18,344 nt of DNA from Syntrophobacterales bacterium (GTDB lineage Bacteria; Desulfobacterota; Desulfobaccia; Desulfobaccales; 0-14-0-80-60-11), in assembly GCA_023229795.1 (NCBI GenBank), contig JALNYP010000071.1, positions 1 to 18,344 of the forward strand, read 5' to 3'. The stretch's first letter is position 1. Each line of letters opens with the position of its first letter. This document shows, piece by piece, positions 6,184 to 12,301 of the stretch. The position numbers were made by a program, and so were the translations under genes. The notes under the pieces were generated by a model. The model worked only from the letters and a program-made list of their open reading frames with translations. It was not told the origin of the DNA and searched no databases.

Positions 6184-6789
6184 ATGATAGGCATTAGCGA
6201 GCGGGTCAGAGAGCTTCTGCGGAAAAAGGGTCTTCGAATCCAAGACCTTGCCAATCTGACTCAAATAGATCAGAGCCAGCTATCCAGAATGTTAAGAAGT
6301 AAACGCCATTGGAGCATCCCGCACCTACAGGCCGTTTCTAAGGCCCTGGGTGTTAGCATCGGGTATTTAACTGATGAAATTGTGATGGTTCCGGTTGTGG
6401 CGAAGATTGACGCTTCGGCTGAAATTCCCTACCCCGAAACCTTCCGTGATATTCTCGGAGAAGTAGCGCTCCCGAGGTTCCTTCAGGACGGAAGAGAAAT
6501 GGGATTGCCATCGAACATTTATGTTTTGGAGATTGGAGAAGGATATGAACCAGCTCTAATGAAGGGTTCAAAAGTATTTTTTGAAAAAGATACCCAAAAG
6601 CATGAGGGAGATATCGTGGCTTATTGTAATGACCAGAAAAAAATCCGGCTTGGTCAGATATTTTTCCATGGCGATGAAATTCTGCTTCGTTCTCTGGACC
6701 GGCACGTCAAGGACCTGTTTTTGCCCAAAAAACATTTAGCGGCAATGGATAGGGCTTTCGGCCAGACCTGGCCAGCCCCCCAAGACTAA
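6184..6789 (+). CDS. CI-type repressor, HTH plus inactive-looking S24 domain
   Basis: A 201-residue regulator. Residues 5-62 form an XRE/CI helix-turn-helix (ISERVRELLRKKGLRIQDLA, then DQSQLSRMLRSKRHWS). Residues about 110-190 follow the LexA/CI peptidase S24 fold. In the normal motif Gly-Asp-Ser-Met-x-Pro the serine is nucleophilic; here it reads GEGYEP (118-123), so Gly replaces Ser. The lysine of the Lys-Arg-Leu segment appears as KKIRL, with Ile at the expected place. It should therefore fold and multimerise but not self-cleave, so RecA-driven induction is unlikely. It probably keeps the element quiet by blocking the divergent replication promoter. No Shine-Dalgarno is visible before the ATG, and with the 15-base-spaced -10 the transcript would start almost at the ATG, so the mRNA may be leaderless. 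Confidence 0.88.
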   Translation: MIGISERVRELLRKKGLRIQDLANLTQIDQSQLSRMLRSKRHWSIPHLQAVSKALGVSIGYLTDEIVMVPVVAKIDASAEIPYPETFRDILGEVALPRFLQDGREMGLPSNIYVLEIGEGYEPALMKGSKVFFEKDTQKHEGDIVAYCNDQKKIRLGQIFFHGDEILLRSLDRHVKDLFLPKKHLAAMDRAFGQTWPAPQD

Positions 6790-6808
6790 CCGGCTTCCAA
6801 TAACACCG

Positions 6809-6840
6809 TCCGGGAAATTTTTCTCGGGATTTTTTTTCTT
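6809..6840 (+). terminator. Intrinsic terminator after the repressor gene
   Basis: CCGGGAA (6810-6816) pairs with TTCTCGG (6821-6827) with one G-U pair and a 4-base loop, followed by a run of T (6830-6837) and CTTT. It lies 20 bases after the repressor stop codon. Confidence 0.75.
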
Positions 6841-7117
6841 TACTTAAATGACTTTTGGTCATAATTAAAAGGACTGAGGAACCTGAACCTTTTTTGGCTA
6901 ATTCTCTCAATCGGGCCGGCTATTATCTTCACTGTTGATTTGCTCGCTCCCTCCCAATACGCCAGGGGCCTGCCCCTGAGGTTTCTTCTATGCCCCTGCC
7001 AATTTTCGGCCCCTGTCAAATGCCAGAAACCTTTTAAAGGGAACGTATAGGCAAAGCCCGCCAGAAGATGGCCTTATTTCGGCATGGGGATCCTTCTCGG
7101 GTTTTGAAATTAACCAG
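6841..7117. promoter_or_regulatory. Intergenic region with GCCCCTG repeats before the excisionase-like gene
   Basis: No convincing gene. GCCCCTG occurs at 6972-6978, 6992-6998 and 7009-7015 and inverted at 6963-6969; the first two copies in sequence order form a perfect palindrome with a 2-base centre (6963-6978). ATGAC - TTTTG - GTCAT (6847-6861) is a second small palindrome. These may be binding sites for the excisionase, the integrase arm domain or another regulator. I see no strong promoter. Confidence 0.4.
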
Positions 7118-7495
7118 ATGGAACCACTCCTAAATCCTGAAGAAGTGGCAGGGCTTTTGCATCTATCACTTCGTACAGTTTATGTCAACGCTGAGCGTTT
7201 AGGCGGATTTTATCCGGCCGGCATCCGGGTATTGCGGTTCAGGAGGGAGACGATCTATGCCATTATGGAAGGACCCCAAGACCGGCAAATACCGTTACCA
7301 ATTTCAGTACCTGGGGCGCCGTTACAGCAAGACCGGGTTCGATTCCCAAAAGGCTGCAAAAGCAGCCATGGCAAAACACCGGGAGGAACTGGGGCAGCCG
7401 ACTCAGACCCTACCATCGTCGCCGATGCCGTCCGCTTTAGACTCCAGGACTCTAAGCCTGATGGAGTTAATGGTAAAACACCTTCGTCTAGCTGA
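7118..7495 (+). CDS. Excisionase-like helix-turn-helix protein overlapping the integrase
   Basis: A 125-codon frame. Residues 1-53 match the winged-helix excisionase/MerR-like family (LLNPEEVAGLLHLSLRTVYV ... FYPAGIRVLRFRRETIYAIM), which binds DNA and steers an integrase towards excision. The remaining 72 residues, rich in Gly, Pro and Ser, overlap the integrase gene in another frame for 239 bases and show no domain, so the functional part may be only the first half. The integrase ATG at 7257 lies within the excisionase coding region with its own strong ribosome-binding site. No clear Shine-Dalgarno precedes 7118. Its place just before the integrase supports the Xis role. Confidence 0.65.
   Translation: MEPLLNPEEVAGLLHLSLRTVYVNAERLGGFYPAGIRVLRFRRETIYAIMEGPQDRQIPLPISVPGAPLQQDRVRFPKGCKSSHGKTPGGTGAADSDPTIVADAVRFRLQDSKPDGVNGKTPSSS
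7241..7249 (+). promoter_or_regulatory. Ribosome-binding site of the integrase
   Basis: AGGAGGGAG lies 7 bases before ATG 7257, inside the excisionase-like frame. It decides the integrase start and shows that the integrase is translated independently rather than as a frameshift product. Confidence 0.7.
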
Positions 7496-8399
7496 GCGGG
7501 AGCTCGTACCATCTACGGTTGCCTACCGAAGTGCGGTCTTCCGGCGATTTCTTGCTCATGTCAGGCAACACCATGGGGAGATTCCGGCAGTCTCCATCAC
7601 AAAGGATATGGTGGAAGAATATCTCTTGACTAGGCCCACCAACCATAACTTCAATAAAGAGCGCACAGAGTTGATGCGCCTATTTACCTGGGCCACCGAT
7701 GGGGAATTGCTGCCGAAAAATCCGGTCCTTAAGGTGCGAAAACTCACTGTCACCAAGGAGAAAAAGAAGATTCCCACCCTTCAGGAGATGGCTAAGATTC
7801 TCCTGGCGGCGGGCAAGGATCGGTCTTTCCTCTTGGTGCTTTTCCACACAATGGGCCGGGTTGGAGAGATTTTGCGGCTTCGGTGGGAGGACGCAAATTT
7901 TCAAGAGAAGGCCATTCGTCTCTGGACCCGGAAGCGGAAGGGGGGGAACCTCGAGTTTGATTGGCTCCCCATGAATGAGGACCTGGAGAAGATCCTATGG
8001 GAGATGTGGCAGAAGCGTACCCAGGACGAATGGGTCTTCTTGAGCCCCTTGACTGGCAGCCACTACGTTCATCGATTCACTTTGATTAAGAATATCTGTG
8101 AGCGGGCCGGCGTACCTCATTATACCTATCACACCATCCGTCACTTCGTGGCGAGTTATCTCTTTGACAAAAAGAAGGTGAGTCTCCCGGTGATCTCCAA
8201 GCTCCTACGCCATAAAAACCTGCAAACCACCGAGATTTACCTCCAGGCCATCGATCCCCGTTTCCGGGAAACGATGCGGTTATTGGAGGGGAATATCATA
8301 TCGTTTCTGAGCGAAACGCTCACCGAAGATAAAAACCTACTCACCACCTACTCACCGACCTCACCCCAAAAAGAAAGGGTTCAAGGTTTTGAACCTTAA
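7257..8399 (+). CDS. int: Tyrosine integrase of the tRNA-Leu element
   Basis: A 380-residue phage-type integrase predicted to insert the element into the tRNA-Leu 3' end and, with the excisionase, remove it. Residues 1-45 resemble an arm-DNA-binding domain (LWKDPKTGKYRYQFQYLGRR). Residues about 65-160 are the core-binding domain. The catalytic domain begins near 172, with R201 in MGRVGEI, a lysine near K228 (KRKGG), H292-x-x-R295 in YHTIRHF, H319 in LLRHKN and Y328 in EIYLQ. Spacing from the HxxR motif to Tyr fits the family. All catalytic residues are present, so it looks active. The last codons overlap a hairpin that probably terminates the tRNA-Leu transcript coming from the other side. 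Confidence 0.93.
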   Translation: MPLWKDPKTGKYRYQFQYLGRRYSKTGFDSQKAAKAAMAKHREELGQPTQTLPSSPMPSALDSRTLSLMELMVKHLRLAERELVPSTVAYRSAVFRRFLAHVRQHHGEIPAVSITKDMVEEYLLTRPTNHNFNKERTELMRLFTWATDGELLPKNPVLKVRKLTVTKEKKKIPTLQEMAKILLAAGKDRSFLLVLFHTMGRVGEILRLRWEDANFQEKAIRLWTRKRKGGNLEFDWLPMNEDLEKILWEMWQKRTQDEWVFLSPLTGSHYVHRFTLIKNICERAGVPHYTYHTIRHFVASYLFDKKKVSLPVISKLLRHKNLQTTEIYLQAIDPRFRETMRLLEGNIISFLSETLTEDKNLLTTYSPTSPQKERVQGFEP

Positions 8400-8403
8400 A
8401 CCC
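8368..8403 (-). terminator. Intrinsic terminator for tRNA-Leu, within the element
   Basis: GGGTTCAAGGTT (8377-8388) and AACCTTAAACCC (8392-8403) form a 12-bp stem with one mismatch and a 3-base loop. Read on the minus strand, the hairpin is followed by TTTCTTTTT (complement of 8368-8376). It lies just 10 bases beyond the tRNA-Leu 3' end and inside the element, overlapping the last integrase codons. It could act weakly on the plus strand too, where the following sequence is TTGTATT. Confidence 0.7.
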
Positions 8404-8413
8404 TTGTATTGAC

Positions 8414-8450
8414 TGGTGCCGAAGCGGGGATTTGAACCCCGACGAGGAAA
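8414..8450. other. Candidate attachment site in the tRNA-Leu 3' end
   Basis: The 3' end of tRNA-Leu (acceptor and T-arm) adjoins the integrase gene, the classic place for the crossover of tRNA-integrating elements. The exact core cannot be set because the second copy is not in the window. Inferred from position only. Confidence 0.45.
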
Positions 8451-8500
8451 CCCCCACTGGACCCTGAACCCAGCGCGTCTACCAGTTCCGCCACTTCGGC
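8414..8500 (-). tRNA. tRNA-Leu, anticodon CAG
   Basis: On the minus strand the sequence folds as a class II tRNA: acceptor GCCGAAG paired with CTTCGGC, D-loop AACTGGTAGACGC, anticodon stem CTGGG/TCCAG with loop TTCAGGG (anticodon CAG), a long variable arm and T-loop TTCAAAT. CCA is encoded (8414-8416). It decodes CTG leucine codons. The 3' end is the likely integration site of the element to the left, and the gene appears intact after integration. Confidence 0.95.
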
Positions 8501-8554
8501 CGGATACCGGGGAGAGTCGTACACGCTTCCCCCTGGCCTTTTCCGAATTTAGAA

Positions 8555-8582
8555 TATATAATTTTACCTGAAATTCTGTCAA
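8555..8582 (-). promoter_or_regulatory. Promoter of tRNA-Leu
   Basis: On the minus strand TTGACA (8577-8582) is followed after 16 bases by TATATA (8555-8560), or after 18 bases by TATATT. Transcription would start near 8548, about 48 bases before the tRNA. It lies between the tRNA and the divergent ribF. Confidence 0.7.
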
Positions 8583-8610
8583 GGCCAAAACGTGAGAGGC
8601 GAACGTATTG

Positions 8611-9537
8611 ATGGTTTATCATGATCTCCCCCCGGGGGAGTCGGCTTTTTTCCGGACAGTGGTCACGATCGGCAATTTTGATGGCGTCCACCTGGGGCAC
8701 CGGGCTATCCTGGGGCTGGTGGTACAAAGGGCCCGGGAACTGGGGGGGCAGGCGGTGGCGGTGACTTTCAACCCACATCCCGTAAAGGTGCTGCGGCCGG
8801 AGGTCAACCTGCCGCTTCTTACCACCCAGGACCAGAAACTCAAGCTGCTGACCGCCTCGGGACTCGATGCAGTGGTGGTCCTGCCCTTTACCACGGAATT
8901 TGCGGCGCTGCCGGCCCGGGATTTTGTCAGACAATATTTCTGCGAACGCCTCCGGGCCCGGGAAGTAGTGGTAGGCCATGATTATTGTTTCGGCCGGGGC
9001 CGGGAAGGCAATATTGACCTACTTAAGGAGATGGGCGAGATTTACGGGTTTACCGTCCAGGTGGTTTGGGCTGTGGAAGTGGACCGGGCCGTGGTGAGCA
9101 GTTCCCTGATCCGGGCCCTGCTGCGCCTGGGCAAGGTGACGGAAGCCGGCCGCCTCCTGGGCCGCCCCTATGGGGTGGCGGGCCGGGTGATCCAGGGCAA
9201 AGGCCGCGGCGCCAAGCTCCTGGGAGTTCCCACGGCCAACATCCTCACCCCCAACGAGCTCCTGCCGTCCACCGGCATTTATGCCGTCTGGGTCCGCCGG
9301 GGGGAGGAAATTCTGCCCGGGGTGGCCAATATCGGCACCTGTCCTACCTTTGATAACTCAGAGCTCTCTCTCGAAGTGCATCTCATGGAATTTTCCGGGG
9401 ACCTGTACGGCGAAAACCTGGAGGTGCAGTTCGTCACCCGCCTCAGAGAAGAACAACGCTTCCCGTCGCTGGAAGCCCTGGCGGCCCAGATCCACGCGGA
9501 TATCGCCGCGGCCCGCCAGGCCCTGGCGCCTCACTGA
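8611..9537 (+). CDS. ribF: Bifunctional riboflavin kinase / FAD synthetase
   Basis: A 308-residue cytosolic enzyme that phosphorylates riboflavin to FMN and adenylates FMN to FAD. The N-terminal FMN adenylyltransferase half shows VVTIGNFDGVHLGHRAIL with the nucleotidyltransferase HxGH-like motif, then TFNPHPVKVL, GHDYCFGRGREGN and SSSLIR. The C-terminal riboflavin kinase half shows GRPYGVAGRVIQGKGRGAKL followed by GVPTANI, with the conserved PTAN, and GVANIGTCPTF. Length is normal for RibF. A TTG at 8608 directly precedes the ATG at 8611 and either could be used; GAGAGG lies at 8594-8599. It is divergent from tRNA-Leu and not part of the element. Confidence 0.95.
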   Translation: MVYHDLPPGESAFFRTVVTIGNFDGVHLGHRAILGLVVQRARELGGQAVAVTFNPHPVKVLRPEVNLPLLTTQDQKLKLLTASGLDAVVVLPFTTEFAALPARDFVRQYFCERLRAREVVVGHDYCFGRGREGNIDLLKEMGEIYGFTVQVVWAVEVDRAVVSSSLIRALLRLGKVTEAGRLLGRPYGVAGRVIQGKGRGAKLLGVPTANILTPNELLPSTGIYAVWVRRGEEILPGVANIGTCPTFDNSELSLEVHLMEFSGDLYGENLEVQFVTRLREEQRFPSLEALAAQIHADIAAARQALAPH

Positions 9538-9617
9538 TCGGAATCACGGGCAAAAGGGTAGGGGGCCTCTGGCGTTTGCTGCGTCAGATCTTCCCTGAGG
9601 ATAGAAGGAAAGACTAT

Positions 9618-9887
9618 ATGTGGCGCTATCGCGTCGGCTGCAAGCATTGCGGCCAGGAATCAGCCTGGAACCGAGACCGTGAAATGAGCGCCGCGGAGAT
9701 TTTCACTCACCTGAAAGGGCATCATCAGATCGGTGAGCCGATGGAAGAGGTAGATTATCGGCTCGAGCCCCAGCGCCAGTGCGATTCTTGTCTGGAGCCA
9801 AGCGTAGATACCTGCACCAAGTGCGCGCGGGATTTCTGCCACTTCCATACCGGAGACATCGACGGCCTCTGCGGCGGATGCATTTAA
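9618..9887 (+). CDS. Small zinc-finger protein of unknown function
   Basis: An 89-residue protein rich in paired cysteines. C8-x-x-C11 with H31 and H35/H36 resembles a C2H2-type finger. The C-terminal half has C55-x-x-C58, C66-x-x-C69, C74, H75, H77 and C85-x-x-C88, a cross-brace or B-box-like spacing that could bind two zinc ions. The ATG at 9618 has AAGGA 8 bases upstream, so I prefer it to the TTG at 9576. It lies 80 bases after ribF on the same strand and may be co-transcribed. No named family recognised; a role in protein or nucleic-acid binding is only a guess. Confidence 0.75.
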   Translation: MWRYRVGCKHCGQESAWNRDREMSAAEIFTHLKGHHQIGEPMEEVDYRLEPQRQCDSCLEPSVDTCTKCARDFCHFHTGDIDGLCGGCI

Positions 9888-9900
9888 TTAAAGGGCTACC

Positions 9901-10392
9901 CTAATAGTGGCCTGCGTCGGCCTCCATGCCCTCTTCCGGCCACGCCTCCGTGGCCGTAGCCCCCGGGGTTGGCCAGGCATCCAAGTACTTTTGGAGACGC
10001 GCCGGCAGAGCCGGCCAATGCTGGAAGGGCGGCGGGATGCGGAAGGTGGCGGGAGCCCAGCCGGGCCTGGAGCGTTCGCCGGCCAAAACCTTGAGAAGCC
10101 CGGCTGAGGGCCTATCGGCCGATGGGCGCCTGGTTGCCGGGCTCGCTTCCTGGCGGGCTTCCGGCTCGTCCAGGTTTTGAGGGCCTATCGACAGAGATTT
10201 GAGGTCGGGCTTTCGTAACGCGGGAACCTCCCGCCTGGAGTCCTGCGAAGGTCCAGCCGCTCCCGCCTGCAAGTCGGGGGTGGAGGTGGCCGGGGTTGAA
10301 CCGGACAGGGTGGGGACTGCGGCACTGAATAGAAACAGACCGATAAGTCCTATCGAGACCAAGAGGGATAAAGCCAGGCGCGGTATTTTCAT
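9901..10392 (-). CDS. Exported or membrane-anchored hypothetical protein
   Basis: A 163-residue protein starting MKIPRLALSLLVSIGLIGLF, a typical signal peptide or N-terminal anchor. The rest is rich in Pro, Ala, Arg and Ser and looks largely disordered; a segment near the end (PPPFQHWPALPARLQKYLDA) could be a short helix. The frame is open further upstream to 10539, but the signal-like start with GGGAG 10 bases before it (10403-10407) favours 10392. Convergent with the zinc-finger gene, 13 bases apart. No family recognised; probably lineage-specific. Confidence 0.6.
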   Translation of the reverse strand: MKIPRLALSLLVSIGLIGLFLFSAAVPTLSGSTPATSTPDLQAGAAGPSQDSRREVPALRKPDLKSLSIGPQNLDEPEARQEASPATRRPSADRPSAGLLKVLAGERSRPGWAPATFRIPPPFQHWPALPARLQKYLDAWPTPGATATEAWPEEGMEADAGHY

Positions 10393-10572
10393 CGGGATTG
10401 ATCTCCCAGACTCAAGCATTAATAGCCCTATCGGGAGTTCGCCAAAGTTACTTAAAGAGATTTTTAACCCGCCCGCGGTAGGGCAAGCATCGCGGCGGCG
10501 GGGGAGGGGGCGCTGGCAGGCCGGCCGGAGCGTCGCCATGAGGTTCGGTCAGGGGCGCGCCAGGAAAAGGTC
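10393..10572. other. Intergenic region before tRNA-Gly
   Basis: Contains the leader of the minus-strand exported protein and GC-rich sequence (10490-10560) without a recognised feature. Confidence 0.4.
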
Positions 10573-10601
10573 TTGACTTTTTTCCGAAAATTTCTTATAA
10601 A
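10573..10601 (+). promoter_or_regulatory. Promoter of tRNA-Gly
   Basis: TTGACT (10573-10578) and TATAAA (10596-10601) are separated by exactly 17 bases. Transcription would start around 10608, close to the mature 5' end at 10612. Confidence 0.8.
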
Positions 10602-10611
10602 TACTTGTTGA

Positions 10612-10687
10612 GCGGGCATAGCTCAGCTGGTAGAGTACAAGCTTCCCAAGCTTGGTGTCGCGGGTTCGAATCCCGTTGCCCGCTCCA
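10612..10687 (+). tRNA. tRNA-Gly, anticodon CCC
   Basis: A 76-base cloverleaf: acceptor GCGGGCA/TGCCCGC, D-arm GCTC...GAGT, anticodon stem CAAGC/GCTTG with loop TTCCCAA (anticodon CCC), T-loop TTCGAAT and encoded CCA (10685-10687). It decodes GGG glycine codons. Its own promoter lies directly upstream. Confidence 0.95.
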
Positions 10688-10860
10688 TCCCCGGGAGCGG
10701 GACGATTGGCTGCGATGCCGATCGGTCCACCGGGGAAACCCGCTTCCCCCATCGAGGGGGCCGGCAGTAAGGGGCAGGATGGCCGGCTTGCTTTGAGGGT
10801 GGAGATAAGTAGTTGCTCTGGGGTGCCCCGAGATTAACCATTTATCTTGGATTTTCCCGG

Positions 10861-10886
10861 AAGTGGGCCGCGGCCCGCTTTTTTTT
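10861..10886 (+). terminator. Intrinsic terminator downstream of tRNA-Gly
   Basis: AAGTGGGC (10861-10868) pairs with GCCCGCTT (10873-10880), with one G-U pair and loop CGCG, followed by six further T residues. It lies 174 bases after the tRNA and before the permease gene. The 10688-10860 stretch between them holds no gene I recognise. Confidence 0.8.
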
Positions 10887-10929
10887 ATTTGGTGGTGAGT
10901 TACGCTTAAAACGCAAGGTCGCAGAGTGG

Positions 10930-11781
10930 ATGACGGCATTCAGCGCGGCACACTATACGGGGCTCATCGCCCTGGGGTTTGGCATCGGGGCTTACGGCAC
11001 CCTGATCGGGGCCGGGGGCGGCTTTGTGTTGATGCCAATTTTGCTCCTGATGTACCCCCAGGTGAGTCCGGACCGGTTGACGGCCATTTCGCTGGCGGTG
11101 GTGTTCGCCAACGCTCTATCCGGGTCCGCGGCGTATGCCCGGATGAAACGCGTCGATTACCGCTCCGGCCTGATGTTTGCCGCGGCGGCCACCCCCGGGG
11201 CGATAGTGGGGGCTTTGCAGACCTCCCAAGTTTCTCGGGAGGTGTTCGACCTGATTTTCAGCGTGGTGTTGATTCTGGTGGCCATTGCCATGGTGCTGCA
11301 CCCGAACCTGGAGCACAACCCCAGGGGAGGCCAGCCCCGCTCGAAGTGGGAGACGACCCGGCGTTTGGTCGAGGTCAACGGCTCCGGGCACGAATGGACC
11401 TTTTATCCGGCCATCGGGATCGTGCTGAGTTTCTTTGTGGGATATTTCTCCAGTTTTCTGGGCATCGGCGGCGGCATCATTCATGTGCCGGCCCTGGTGT
11501 GGTTCCTGCACGATCCGGTGCATATCGCCACGGCCACGTCCCATTTTATCCTGGCCATCATGGCGTTGACCGGCACCCTGGTGCATGTCTGGACCGGCGC
11601 CCTGGCCCGGGCGTGGCCGGAGACCGGTGCCCTGGCCGTGGGCGTGTTCTTGGGGGCGCAGCTGGGGGCCTACTTTTCCAACCGGATCAAGAGCGCCTGG
11701 ATCATCCGCAGCCTGGCATTGGCTCTGGGGTTGGTGGGGATCAGGATTTTGATAACTTCTTTGCAGCCGCTGGGGATTTGA
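10930..11781 (+). CDS. TauE/SafE-family membrane permease
   Basis: A 283-residue integral membrane protein of the TauE/SafE (DUF81) family, which transports sulfite, sulfoacetate or related anions across the inner membrane. Eight hydrophobic segments can be seen. The two half-repeats each open with a Gly-rich signature: GFGIGAYGTLIGAGGGFVLM near the N-terminus and SFFVGYFSSFLGIGGGIIHV after a hydrophilic middle loop. The substrate is unknown; sulfite export would fit a sulfate reducer but is only inferred. The frame is open upstream to 10813, but a terminator at 10861-10886 lies inside that part, so I use the ATG at 10930. The gene ends 23 bases before rimP and may be transcribed with it. Confidence 0.88.
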   Translation: MTAFSAAHYTGLIALGFGIGAYGTLIGAGGGFVLMPILLLMYPQVSPDRLTAISLAVVFANALSGSAAYARMKRVDYRSGLMFAAAATPGAIVGALQTSQVSREVFDLIFSVVLILVAIAMVLHPNLEHNPRGGQPRSKWETTRRLVEVNGSGHEWTFYPAIGIVLSFFVGYFSSFLGIGGGIIHVPALVWFLHDPVHIATATSHFILAIMALTGTLVHVWTGALARAWPETGALAVGVFLGAQLGAYFSNRIKSAWIIRSLALALGLVGIRILITSLQPLGI

Positions 11782-11804
11782 GGACGCTGAAAACCGTAAA
11801 GAGC

Positions 11805-12293
11805 ATGGCAGACAGGAGAGAAACCACCGCACAGTTGGAAGCATTGATCCAGCCCCTGGTAGAGTCCCAGGGGGCGGAACTGGTGGAATTGATTTATGCC
11901 CAGCCTCGCAAAGGCCGCGGCACCCTGCGCCTGTTTGTGGACCGTCCCGGGGGTATTACCATCGAGGAGATCACCCGGATCAGCCGGATGGTGGGAGGCC
12001 TGTTGGAGGTCCATGACGTCATTCCCGGGTCCTACACCCTAGAGGTGTCGTCGCCGGGGCTGACCCGGGCCTTGAAGACCCTGCGGGATTATGAGCGTTA
12101 CGTCGGCCGGCTGGTGCGGGTCACCACCCGGGCTCCCTGGGAAGGCCGCCAGGTGCACAGCGGCATCCTTAAGGGCCTGAAAGATGATCAGGTCTGTTTG
12201 CAGGAGGATGACCGCGTGGTGTGCATCCCCCTCAGCAACGTTGCCCGGGCCCGGCTGGATATCGATTTGAAAAATTTGAGCAAGGAGGGCTAG
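11805..12293 (+). CDS. rimP: Ribosome maturation factor RimP
   Basis: A 162-residue protein needed for assembly of the 30S ribosomal subunit. The N-terminal domain shows IQPLVESQGAELVELIYAQ and LRLFVDRPGGITIEEI. The conserved linker EVSSPGLTRALKT is followed by the SH3-like C-terminal domain, beginning YVGRLVRVTTR and ending with LSNVARARLDID. Length is normal. First gene of the rimP-nusA-infB cluster, a classic arrangement. The start is the ATG at 11805; a TTG at 11775 in the same frame is possible. The upstream open frame to 10926 is the shadow of the permease gene. Confidence 0.95.
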   Translation: MADRRETTAQLEALIQPLVESQGAELVELIYAQPRKGRGTLRLFVDRPGGITIEEITRISRMVGGLLEVHDVIPGSYTLEVSSPGLTRALKTLRDYERYVGRLVRVTTRAPWEGRQVHSGILKGLKDDQVCLQEDDRVVCIPLSNVARARLDIDLKNLSKEG

Positions 12294-12301
12294 TACCTCA
12301 C

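Larger units (their letters stand above)
1..8413. mobile_element. Integrated mobile element next to tRNA-Leu (left end not seen)
   Basis: Seen: a tyrosine integrase whose stop codon lies 14 bases from the 3' end of a tRNA-Leu gene, an excisionase-like gene, a CI-type repressor divergent from a primase-helicase gene, an HU-like gene and a second tyrosine recombinase, all between 1355 and 8399. Known: elements that integrate into tRNA 3' ends usually carry the integrase at the tRNA-proximal end, and the int - repressor - divergent replication gene order is typical of phage satellites and small integrative plasmids. Inferred: the right junction is at the tRNA-Leu 3' end. I searched 1-1354 for a second copy of the tRNA 3' sequence and found none, so the left end probably lies outside the window. 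No capsid, portal, terminase or conjugation gene is visible. Confidence 0.7.

Noticed and set aside
6707..6910. Minus-strand 67-codon frame over the repressor end
   Set aside because: Overlaps the repressor coding end and its terminator, with no motif or start signal.
10813..10929. N-terminal extension of the TauE/SafE frame
   Set aside because: It contains an intrinsic terminator, and the membrane protein begins naturally at 10930.
10926..11804. Upstream part of the frame that holds rimP
   Set aside because: It is the out-of-frame shadow of the permease gene; RimP begins at 11805.
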